From Brevibacillus laterosporus (GTDB taxonomy: Bacteria > Bacillota > Bacilli > Brevibacillales > Brevibacillaceae): DNA of 64,000 bases. This document shows, in pieces, positions 56,678 to 64,000 of the stretch. The DNA lies in NCBI GenBank assembly GCA_007833815.1, contig CP033464.1:5191501-5255500 (forward strand), read 5' to 3'. The position numbers were made by a program, and so were the translations under genes. The stretch's first letter is position 1. Each line of letters starts with the position of its first letter. The notes under the pieces are model-generated. The model saw only the letters and a program-made list of their open reading frames with translations, ran no database searches and was not told the origin of the DNA.

Positions 56678-57883
56678 TTACAATGTTACATACTCTTTTT
56701 TGTTTTCTTTTAGCAACTCTAATTCTGTGTATATGGCTTCTATGAAAGAATGAGCTAACAATACAGGAAACGCATTTCCTATTTGCGTTGCAATTTTATC
56801 TTTTGAACCCTTATACTCAATTCCCTCAAGATTTCCGGTAAATTTATAACTCTTTGGAAAGGTTTGAATAAGAGCTGCTTCTCTTAAACTTATTGCTCTA
56901 TCTTCAATAGGATGCCCAAAACGACCTTTAGAATATTTTGTACAACCACAAGTGATAGTTGGGGCATAGCTATTAAAATCCATTCTACCGTATACATCAC
57001 CAAAACTAACGTTTTTCTTTTTATGACATTCTAGTACTAGTTCTTTATTCTGCCAATCACTACGACTACCACCGTTTTTAGGTGTTTCTTGTATTCTCAA
57101 TAAATTCTTTGGAGACAAACGGCAAGCTGTATGCAACGGATCATGGATATCCGTTTCACCAGCTTTAATATTATTTAAATTAAAGTTTTTCAAGTAATCG
57201 CCCAGTTTAGGAGCAGGGTTCTTCTTTGGCCAAATATTAAGTTCAATTAATGCCACGGGTGTTGATTTTTGTGATTTTGTCAGAATAGCGAATGTTGCTG
57301 GGAAAATATCTATTCTTTTAGCCATTAAAATCAGTCGTTTACGTTTTTGTGGTACTCCATAGTCTAAAGCATCAACTTTTTCATACCTAATATGATATGA
57401 GGGCAAGTTAGGATTAATTGGATATCCATGTTGATTAATATTTGCAAGTTGATAAATAAAACTATGAAAAACACCAAAATTTAAGATATTATTAACATTT
57501 TCAAACAAAATGAATTTAGGGTGAAAAATATTAGAAACTCTAATAATCTCAAAGATTAGATTGTTTCTGTCATCATTATTCTCTGATGTCTTCTTTCTTG
57601 AATGTTTTGAGAAACCTTGACAGGGTGGTGTTCCAACTAATAAATCTAACTCTCCTTTTTTTATATTCACCAATTCATTCCATTTACCCTCAGAAAGGGT
57701 TCTAATATCACAAATTTGCAAGTGGGCAGCTCCATGATTTATTTCATATGATTTAGCAATAATAGGATCAAATTCAACAGCAGAAAGAATATCAAAGTGT
57801 ACTTTTAGAGCCTCCGATACCCCGCCAACCCCACAAAATAAATCTATAGCGGTAAACGGTTTTTTCACTCTCTTAGCCTCCAT
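56678..57883 (-). CDS. DNA (cytosine-5-)-methyltransferase
   Basis: About 401 residues with the C5-methyltransferase motifs in order: AIDLFCGVGGVSEAL (SAM binding), VGTPPCQGFSKHSRKK (catalytic Cys), FILFENVNNILNF (ENV), DYGVPQKRKRLILMAKR, a variable target-recognition stretch, then LREAALIQTFP and QIGNAFPVLLAHSF. It should methylate cytosine in a sequence not deducible here. The ATG of MEAKRVKK is chosen; neither it nor a TTG three codons before has a clear binding site. It lies 215 bases after an ATPase/TOPRIM gene on the same strand; no classic restriction enzyme is adjacent. Confidence 0.93.
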   Translation of the reverse strand: MEAKRVKKPFTAIDLFCGVGGVSEALKVHFDILSAVEFDPIIAKSYEINHGAAHLQICDIRTLSEGKWNELVNIKKGELDLLVGTPPCQGFSKHSRKKTSENNDDRNNLIFEIIRVSNIFHPKFILFENVNNILNFGVFHSFIYQLANINQHGYPINPNLPSYHIRYEKVDALDYGVPQKRKRLILMAKRIDIFPATFAILTKSQKSTPVALIELNIWPKKNPAPKLGDYLKNFNLNNIKAGETDIHDPLHTACRLSPKNLLRIQETPKNGGSRSDWQNKELVLECHKKKNVSFGDVYGRMDFNSYAPTITCGCTKYSKGRFGHPIEDRAISLREAALIQTFPKSYKFTGNLEGIEYKGSKDKIATQIGNAFPVLLAHSFIEAIYTELELLKENKKEYVTL

Positions 57884-58098
57884 GTTATGCAAATAAGGTT
57901 AATTGTAATATATCAGTTGAAATTTAATGAAACCCGTTATTTATTAACAACAATCTATAAATTCCTATTTTTTCACAATATATATTGTGGTAGCCAGAGA
58001 GATAAGAGTGAATATAAATATTATAATCACATATACAATAAGGCCTATTTGTTTTATAAAAAATATTTTAAAGAATAACTAGTATTTTTTTCAAATAA

Positions 58099-59940
58099 CT
58101 AGCTTAGAGCTGTTAAAACCAGTCTTTCCTTTTTCTCTAACATATTAATAAGATTTTTTGAAATTTGCTCCTTCTCCTTACTATTAATTTGAATCCAACG
58201 AGTTAACAGCAAACTTGAAAGAGAGTTAACTGAATCAACCATGTTTTTAAAAATTGCATCACTTGCTATTTTCATTTTTTCTTTAAAATTATTAGCACTA
58301 CTTATGTTATAAATGATTTCTTTATTAAATTGCAATAAATCATTTATAACATCATCGTTCCAAATAATTTCTTCTGGGGTTTGACAAGGTAAATAATAAA
58401 TATTGGATGCATAGAATTTAATATATTTTTCTTGTGCCTGAAGTAACTGATCAATACGTACACCAGAGATATTATTACCGTCAATATCAAATTCTATATT
58501 TGAAATACCAGTAATTTTCTTTATATGGTCACCCAAGAAATCAGTATTATAGTTAATTTTAGGGAGTTGTTCAATATCTAAAATATTAATTTTTGGAGTT
58601 TGATCCCCATCAAATAATATGAAGGCATTTGACACTTCATCATTAGAGTAGTGTTTTACTAAACTTTTTTTTATAGTTTGTGCACCACCTGGATAAAAAT
58701 TAATATTAAAAAGTGATGCTTTCTCATCTCCTAAAGTAGAAAGAACCGCAGTAACTATATTACGCGCAAGATCATCTTCAACAATAATGTTAACCTTATC
58801 TTTATCAGACGTAGTTTGTCCCAAAGTATAAAACGCCTCATTAGAGTAACAATCTTCAACAACTTTTACTTTGGTAGAGTCTAGTCCACTGGTAAACAGT
58901 TTTATTGCTTCTTTTGGTAGACCCTCAACGAAATTAGGAGAATGAGTGGATATAATAATTTGGTGCTTCTTTTTTAATAACAATTCCATTAAGAATATTT
59001 TTAGTCTTTTTTGTGCACCTGGATGCAGAGAAACTTCAGGTTCGTCTAACAGTATTAAACTATTTTCTTCTGCATTAAGTAATTTGTGGATAAGTTTTAC
59101 TATTGCTATTTCACCACTCCCTGCATGTGCTTCAGAATATTTAAAAGAATGGTGTTCTAAAATAACCGAAGTACCCCAGGTGCTAAAAAATTTATGTTTA
59201 ATAATTTTTCCAGAAGTATAATCTTTTCCGAGAATATACGAAATAATTTTTAATTCATTCTCATTTAACTCACTTACTAATTCATTTTGTTTCGCGCCTT
59301 TTAAACTATATATCTTATCCAATTCAATTGCAGATTTAAGCTTTTTTGATTGAATACGTATATAATCTTGTTTAGTCTTTGAGCTAATATATTTGTCTAG
59401 TGCACCAAAATAAAAATATTGATCAAATGCACTCAATTCTGATCTAAAATCCATATAAATAACCTTTTTTTGCAGAGGTCGGTCACGCTTATTAGGGTCT
59501 AGTCCATATTTTTTTAGAGGTCTACTTGGTTCCCAGTAGTCGGGATCTTCTCGATGAGTATCCGAACCTTTACGTGTGACTCTAGTCTTCAGGACGACTT
59601 TCTTATCTCTATCCTCTTGGTATTGGTAAAAATAACAATTCGGACTATTCCCTGTTTCAAGTATGGGATCAAGGTGTGTTGAAAACCAAAAATTACCTGT
59701 CGAATAACCTCGCGGACACCCATATAGAGCATGCAATGTTGAACTTTTTCCAGAGCCATTTTTTCCTACTAAAACAGTAAAAGGAAATGTAAAGTTAATT
59801 GTAGTAAATGATTGAAGGTTCTTGTAATATGGAAAGGTGATATATTCTATGTAGTTATTCTTAAATGCACCATTTTGATAGGCTTGTTTAATATTTCCTA
59901 AAAGAATAGCATAGTTATTTTCATCATATTTTAAAACCAT
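58099..59940 (-). CDS. AAA/ABC-type ATPase with TOPRIM-like C-terminus (OLD-like)
   Basis: About 613 residues. An N-terminal SMC/RecF-like ATPase holds TVLVGKNGSGKSSTLHALYG (Walker A), SEAHAGSGEIAIVKLIHKL (signature helix), SLILLDEPEVSLHPGAQ (Walker B) and IIISTHSPNFVEGLP (H-loop). The C-terminal third has VNIIVEDDLARNIVTAVL and NAFILFDGDQTPKI, acidic pairs spaced as in TOPRIM nucleases. This plan fits OLD-family nucleases and PARIS-like defence proteins. I start at MVLKYDENN (weak GAAGAGGG upstream); the frame is open 36 codons further to a TTG without a site. With the cytosine methyltransferase it may form a restriction-like unit. Both are AT-rich compared with neighbouring core genes, a hint of transfer. 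Confidence 0.8.
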   Translation of the reverse strand: MVLKYDENNYAILLGNIKQAYQNGAFKNNYIEYITFPYYKNLQSFTTINFTFPFTVLVGKNGSGKSSTLHALYGCPRGYSTGNFWFSTHLDPILETGNSPNCYFYQYQEDRDKKVVLKTRVTRKGSDTHREDPDYWEPSRPLKKYGLDPNKRDRPLQKKVIYMDFRSELSAFDQYFYFGALDKYISSKTKQDYIRIQSKKLKSAIELDKIYSLKGAKQNELVSELNENELKIISYILGKDYTSGKIIKHKFFSTWGTSVILEHHSFKYSEAHAGSGEIAIVKLIHKLLNAEENSLILLDEPEVSLHPGAQKRLKIFLMELLLKKKHQIIISTHSPNFVEGLPKEAIKLFTSGLDSTKVKVVEDCYSNEAFYTLGQTTSDKDKVNIIVEDDLARNIVTAVLSTLGDEKASLFNINFYPGGAQTIKKSLVKHYSNDEVSNAFILFDGDQTPKINILDIEQLPKINYNTDFLGDHIKKITGISNIEFDIDGNNISGVRIDQLLQAQEKYIKFYASNIYYLPCQTPEEIIWNDDVINDLLQFNKEIIYNISSANNFKEKMKIASDAIFKNMVDSVNSLSSLLLTRWIQINSKEKEQISKNLINMLEKKERLVLTALS

Positions 59941-60048
59941 AGTATACCCTCTTCTTTTTTTAGTAGAACTTACAAAATTCAATATATCAGATTTAGTTGA
60001 ATAAAACGTATTAGATTTGAATGAATAAGTTATATTATTAAAATTCAA

Positions 60049-60579
60049 TGATTGATGCGCTTAAGACTGCCATCTATTTATTCTTTTTTAATTATGATTC
60101 TCCATTTAGAATCCTTGCTTTCGATACACGCTTTGATGTACATCTACTAAATAGGACAGCTCGATAAAATAGGTAATCACTCTCACATTGAAACCGCTTA
60201 ACTAAATGCTTGTTTTTTACTTCTCAAAAAACAAGCATACTTTATTCAGTTTAAAACAGAGAATGAATTATATCAAGCAATGACCACCTCCATTTGTTTT
60301 TAGAATAACGAAGGTTAAACCAGTGCCCTCCTATAGAATACAGGAGTACACTGGTAGCTTTAGTTTTTTATAGATTTTTTTATTAACAGGGATAAGTCTA
60401 ACAACAGATTTTATTGGTGCCCTTTTAGTCCATTTAAAGTTCATCATTTGTCCTTAAAATATCTGCAAGTAGCCAAACATAAAATCTCTTTCTCTTTCAC
60501 CTACCATGGTATTCTAAACGGAGCTACTGCCTAAGCAACATCCATCCCTCAAAAAATACCAACTTTAACCCCACCCCTT
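60049..60579. other. Intergenic stretch with two hairpins
   Basis: About 530 bases without a gene. ATGCTTGTTTTTT/AAAAAACAAGCAT (60206-60238) is a perfect 13-bp stem with a 7-base loop and may terminate in either direction. ACCAGTG...CACTGGT (60319-60355) holds an inner CTCCT/AGGAG pair and is followed by TTTAGTTTTTTA on the plus strand, but no plus-strand gene lies before it. The promoter of the ATPase gene must lie near 59960-60100. Confidence 0.5.
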
Positions 60580-61209
60580 CTACATCCCCTTATAATAAGG
60601 CCCCATCTGCTTCTTCGAAAAGCTATAACGCGACTGCTTATCTTTCAACCACATATTCCCCTTAATGATAAGAACATACACAGCGATGATAAAATAGATC
60701 GTTCCAATAACCCAATCAGTTGTAGTCGCTAATTTGTGAGTAATGATGTGATAGATATACCATCCACCCACTGGAATATGAAGAGACACAACGGCAAACA
60801 AGCCGGGGTTATACAGTGTTTTTGCTTTTATATTGGCAAATATTCCGTGCCAGATTAATTGAAAGAAGCCCATCAGGATAGGAGCAAGACCGAGCCAGAT
60901 TATATCTGGGAAAATAACGGGAAGCAGATAAAACACATAGGCGATCACAATATTTATGATCATAGCCGATTGAGGATTTAATGGGTACCTTTGCGGATAC
61001 TCACTTTTAAAAATAAGCACATTAAACAATCCCCCGAAGTAGCCTGGCCAACGATATTCTTCAAATTGATGGAATAGAATGGCCACAAAACTAAGCCATA
61101 AAATGGCACGTATTTCTGAGATAGCCTGCCAATCCATATACAAATATATTCCTACTACTAAAGCTACTACTACGCCTACATCCTGCCAATATTTTCGTAT
61201 AAAGTCCAT
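60580..61209 (-). CDS. HXXEE-domain membrane protein
   Basis: This 209-residue protein has six or seven hydrophobic segments and the HXXEE motif in FVAILFHQFEEYRWPGYFGG near residue 50, plus LIWHGIFANIKAK and SLHIPVGGWYIYH further on. The family function is unknown. The ATG chosen has AGGGGAG eight bases upstream; a GTG two codons before is too close to it. It lies 21 bases after a TetR gene and is probably its regulated partner. Confidence 0.8.
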   Translation of the reverse strand: MDFIRKYWQDVGVVVALVVGIYLYMDWQAISEIRAILWLSFVAILFHQFEEYRWPGYFGGLFNVLIFKSEYPQRYPLNPQSAMIINIVIAYVFYLLPVIFPDIIWLGLAPILMGFFQLIWHGIFANIKAKTLYNPGLFAVVSLHIPVGGWYIYHIITHKLATTTDWVIGTIYFIIAVYVLIIKGNMWLKDKQSRYSFSKKQMGPYYKGM

Positions 61210-61230
61210 GTCCACTTCTCCCCTATCCTC

Positions 61231-61821
61231 TTATTTGCAAGGAAAATAGTGATCAAACAGGAAGTTCACTTGCTCTTCTAATGGGGCAACTTTTACTCCT
61301 GCCCCTGATTCGAGTATTGGCTTCATTAATGCTGGCAAAAAGATTGCACCAAATATTTGCGTAATCATCATCATTAATTTGTTAGGATCGCTCTCATGCG
61401 TGATTTCTTGTACCGTAACCTGCACTTTGTGAAATCCCATCGTTTGGAGAAATTCCCCATATTCTTGTTGAGATGCGAATGGTGCAGTACCCATGGCGAT
61501 AATTCTTGATACTAGCTCTGGGTATTGCAAAATCACTTGTACATAATGAATTAAGAACGATTGTAATCTTTCCCTTGGTGATAAGGTGAGATTGTCTAAA
61601 ATGGTAAAGGTATCCTGAAAGCTGTGTAGTAAAACTTTAATGGTTTCACTTATCAGTTTTTCTTTGGACCCAAAATAGTAATTAATAAGCGCGATATTCG
61701 TCTCGGACTTGGACGCAATTTTCCTTATTGTGACGCTTTCAAACCCTTCTTTTTTAATCAAATCCAAAGTAGTTTCGAGAATTTTTTCTTTAGTTGCCTG
61801 ATTCTTTTCAGAATGGGTCAT
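61231..61821 (-). CDS. TetR-family transcriptional regulator
   Basis: This 196-residue protein has an N-terminal TetR helix-turn-helix (ILETTLDLIKKEGFESVTIR, then KSETNIALINYYFGSKEKLI) and a variable helical ligand domain. AAGGAGGAAG precedes the ATG. An imperfect palindrome lies 20-54 bases upstream of the start and could be its own operator. It most likely represses itself and the HXXEE gene behind it. Ligand unknown. Confidence 0.9.
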   Translation of the reverse strand: MTHSEKNQATKEKILETTLDLIKKEGFESVTIRKIASKSETNIALINYYFGSKEKLISETIKVLLHSFQDTFTILDNLTLSPRERLQSFLIHYVQVILQYPELVSRIIAMGTAPFASQQEYGEFLQTMGFHKVQVTVQEITHESDPNKLMMMITQIFGAIFLPALMKPILESGAGVKVAPLEEQVNFLFDHYFPCK

Positions 61822-61841
61822 AGTCTTCCTCCTTACCCAGG

Positions 61842-61875
61842 AACAAGCTTTTAAACAGTGTTTTAAACTTTGTTT
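61842..61875. promoter_or_regulatory. Probable TetR operator
   Basis: AACAAGCTTTTAAACA and TGTTTTAAACTTTGTT form an imperfect palindrome centred near 61858, just upstream of the regulator gene. Length and place fit a TetR-type autoregulatory site. Confidence 0.55.
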
Positions 61876-61931
61876 AATTACATAATAGCAGTGTTACCTC
61901 AGCAAATCAATTTGTTTTTTTCCATTGTTTA

Positions 61932-61960
61932 CAAAAAAAACCCCGACGGTTGTCGGGGCT
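61932..61960 (-). terminator. Terminator of the NRPS gene at the right edge
   Basis: On the minus strand AGCCCCGACA pairs with CGTCGGGGT, followed by eight T, about 35 bases after the NRPS stop. Confidence 0.85.
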
Positions 61961-61993
61961 ATCCACTTGAAACCTATTCGTCAGCTAAAGTAG

Positions 61994-64000
61994 TTAAACC
62001 GTGAATTGGTTCTCATGTTTTCGGGAACGGATTTTTTGCAAAATCACATCAATACTTTCCATATTTTTCGAAATATACGGTTCGTCCATCATATCCATAT
62101 GCGATCCGTGTCCTTTATATTCTGTAAAGCTAACAGTCGTTGTATCTTTCCACGAAGCTTGTTCAAACCATAATTCGACCTGTTCGGATTGTTGAGCGCG
62201 AATGAAATGAATATCTGCATGTATACATTCCGTGTTCGTTAATAGATTAAAATATTTTCTATAGGACTTGTATCTTTGACCAGCTTTATCTTTTAATAAC
62301 GTAACGTCCAATTTCTGTTTGACAGCGAATTCGTCAATTACTTGTTGAACTTCTCTATCGATCTCATCATCTGCTTGAATCATGATCTCGTCTTTTCTAA
62401 TAGAATCTATCAAAATAAGATCCGAGACTTCATGATCTAAATTCTCCAAGGCTTTCGCCACTTCAAAGGCAACATTCCCTCCCGCCGAGTATCCTACAAG
62501 AACAAACGGACCTTCCGGCTGAATTTCCAATATGTGATTGATATAGTGCTCAATCAGGTTTTCCTCATGGACAAAATTAAATGAATATACCGTTGCTTGT
62601 TCATTTAATAATTCCGCTATTCTTTTATAAATATAGCCTAATCCAATAATCGGTGGGAAACAGAAGAGATTTGTATGTCCTTCCTGATTCATGACTGTTA
62701 CGGATTTTTCAAAATTAGCATTCGTTTCCGATACTAACATTTGTTTGGCCATATCTTTGATCGTTTGGGCTTCAAAAACAAATGGGATTTCGATCGACAA
62801 TTCCGCGTAAATTTTACTAATGACTTGAATCATGCGCAGAGAATGTCCGCCGATTTCGTAAAAATTATCGTGAATCCCTACATGCTCCAGACCCAGAACA
62901 TCTTGCCAAATGCGTACAAGCTCTGCTTCCATCCTTGTCATCGGAGTCACAATCTCCCTGCCTGTGTCCAAGAGGTTGTCCATCTCCAGTAGCTTTCTGT
63001 AATTCACCTTCCTATTGGATGTAAGCGGCATTTCATCCAAACGAACAAAGTACGAAGGCATCATATAACTTGGTAAATTTTTCGCTAACGCACTCCTTAT
63101 ATCCGTCACGGTCAGCCCATTTTCGATGATAACATAGGCGTAAAGCTCCTTTTGTCCCTCTAGGTTATCCCGGACGACCACCGCCGCTTGCTTCACTCCC
63201 GGATCTTTAAGCAGCTGAGACACAATTTCTCCGGTTTCAATCCGGTGTCCCCTTACTTTCACCTGATTATCGGCCCGGCCCAAATATTCGATGGTCCCAT
63301 CTGGAAGCCATCTCGCAAAATCACCTGTTTTGAACATCCGTTTTCCCAAAGCAAACGAGTTAGCCACGAATTTTTCTGCTGTCAGTTCCGACCGGTTCAA
63401 ATACCCTCTGGCCAGACTGTCGCCTGCGATAAACAGCTCTCCGACTACGCCCACAGGCTGGAGTTGTCTATGTTTGTTCAGGATATACACTGCCGTATTG
63501 GAGATGGGCTTTCCTAAAGATACCCGGGTATGCTCTTCACATTCGCCAGCGATAACTTCGATGGTCGTTTCCGTAGGACCGTAATGATTGTGAAGCTCGT
63601 ATCCTTTTCTCACTATTTTATCTTTTAACGAATCATCGAGCTGTTCGCCCCCGCAAATCAGGATGTTTAAGCAAGCGATTTTATCTTCGTCCGCCAGCAA
63701 CTCTTGCATCAGCACCGGGGAAATATTCAAAACGTTGATTTCGTTTGCAGTGATATAGTCCAACAAATATTGTTTATTCCATATCGTATCTTTCCTGATG
63801 CAGTGCAATGTAGCGCCGTTAAGCAGCGTGCCGAAAATTTGCTCCACACTGGGATCGAACGTATATTCTGCCATCAATATCATTTTATGATTCATTCGTT
63901 CAAAAAACTTGTCGCTGAACCAGCAAACGATATTGACCACGCTTTGGTGTTCGATCATAACCCCTTTAGGCTGACCCGTCGTGCCCGAGGTATATAGGAT
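61994..64000 (-). CDS. NRPS, 3' part: A-T-TE (5' end outside window)
   Basis: The frame is open to the right edge, where the adenylation core YTSGTTGQPKGVMIEH is met. Order seen: adenylation (FDPSVEQIFG), carrier (YEIGGHSLRMIQV), type I thioesterase (VGYSAGGNVAFEVAKALE). Read against GrsA the code is DPENIGHIEK, which I do not recognise. Core A10 is NRKVNYRKL instead of NGKVDRKAL; the catalytic Lys remains. The thioesterase resembles those of the NRPS genes at 14.5 and 22.9 kb. An ATG at 63958 lies inside the adenylation domain and is not the start. Its codons are richer in GC than the flanking DNA. Confidence 0.88.
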   Translation of the reverse strand: MLYTSGTTGQPKGVMIEHQSVVNIVCWFSDKFFERMNHKMILMAEYTFDPSVEQIFGTLLNGATLHCIRKDTIWNKQYLLDYITANEINVLNISPVLMQELLADEDKIACLNILICGGEQLDDSLKDKIVRKGYELHNHYGPTETTIEVIAGECEEHTRVSLGKPISNTAVYILNKHRQLQPVGVVGELFIAGDSLARGYLNRSELTAEKFVANSFALGKRMFKTGDFARWLPDGTIEYLGRADNQVKVRGHRIETGEIVSQLLKDPGVKQAAVVVRDNLEGQKELYAYVIIENGLTVTDIRSALAKNLPSYMMPSYFVRLDEMPLTSNRKVNYRKLLEMDNLLDTGREIVTPMTRMEAELVRIWQDVLGLEHVGIHDNFYEIGGHSLRMIQVISKIYAELSIEIPFVFEAQTIKDMAKQMLVSETNANFEKSVTVMNQEGHTNLFCFPPIIGLGYIYKRIAELLNEQATVYSFNFVHEENLIEHYINHILEIQPEGPFVLVGYSAGGNVAFEVAKALENLDHEVSDLILIDSIRKDEIMIQADDEIDREVQQVIDEFAVKQKLDVTLLKDKAGQRYKSYRKYFNLLTNTECIHADIHFIRAQQSEQVELWFEQASWKDTTTVSFTEYKGHGSHMDMMDEPYISKNMESIDVILQKIRSRKHENQFTV

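Noticed and set aside
58099-60048. Longer start of the ATPase gene at 60048
   Set aside because: The extra 36 codons begin with a TTG without a binding site and look unlike the family; the ATG at 59940 is preferred, though its site is weak.

Overview
The window looks like a chromosomal segment of a low-GC, spore-forming Gram-positive bacterium close to Brevibacillus (B. laterosporus group). The pointers are Spo0E-like proteins, a GlpP-controlled glycerol regulon, Rap/NprR-type peptide receptors and several non-ribosomal peptide synthetase (NRPS) genes. This is inferred from gene content; no ribosomal RNA gene or species marker is present. Almost every gene is on the minus strand.

Layout. 1-2 kb: Spo0E-like gene cut by the edge, and a peptide receptor with an overlapping gene for a secreted signal peptide. 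2-8 kb: Mn-type pyrophosphatase, an operon of M20 amidohydrolase, MFS transporter and CapA-like protein, and a plus-strand lipoprotein. 8-13 kb: glpP-glpF-glpK-glpD with two matching antiterminator leaders. 13-34 kb: NRPS island with three synthetase genes, an acetyltransferase and remains of ABC exporters. 34-39 kb: frameshifted small secreted protein, hybrid-cluster protein gene hcp behind an Fnr-type site, and mqo. 39-57 kb: a decayed accessory region with a second receptor/peptide pair, pieces of two more receptors, two further Spo0E-like genes (one broken), small secreted proteins and fragments, a dead serine recombinase, a deleted tyrosine recombinase, one intact DDE insertion sequence, a dead IS21 element and a structured segment like the right end of an IS605 element. 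57-60 kb: DNA cytosine methyltransferase and an AAA ATPase with a TOPRIM-like C-terminus, possibly a defence module. 60.5-64 kb: TetR regulator with an HXXEE membrane protein, then the 3' part of a fourth NRPS gene.

The most interesting pattern is a repeated cassette of TPR peptide receptor, secreted Phr-like peptide and Spo0E-like phosphatase, always in that order and on the same strand. One copy is apparently intact (cut by the window edge), one has a broken Spo0E gene, and one has a broken receptor. In two copies the Spo0E gene follows a leader with two conserved hairpins. This suggests a peptide signalling module tied to Spo0A phosphate removal.

The NRPS genes read as two short lines. 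The first is C-A(Ser-like)-T-C-A(basic amino acid)-T-C, continued by a half C domain-A(Thr)-T-TE. The second is C-A(Ser)-T-C-A(Leu)-T-TE. The line at the right edge ends A-T-TE with an unfamiliar specificity code. I do not recognise the products.
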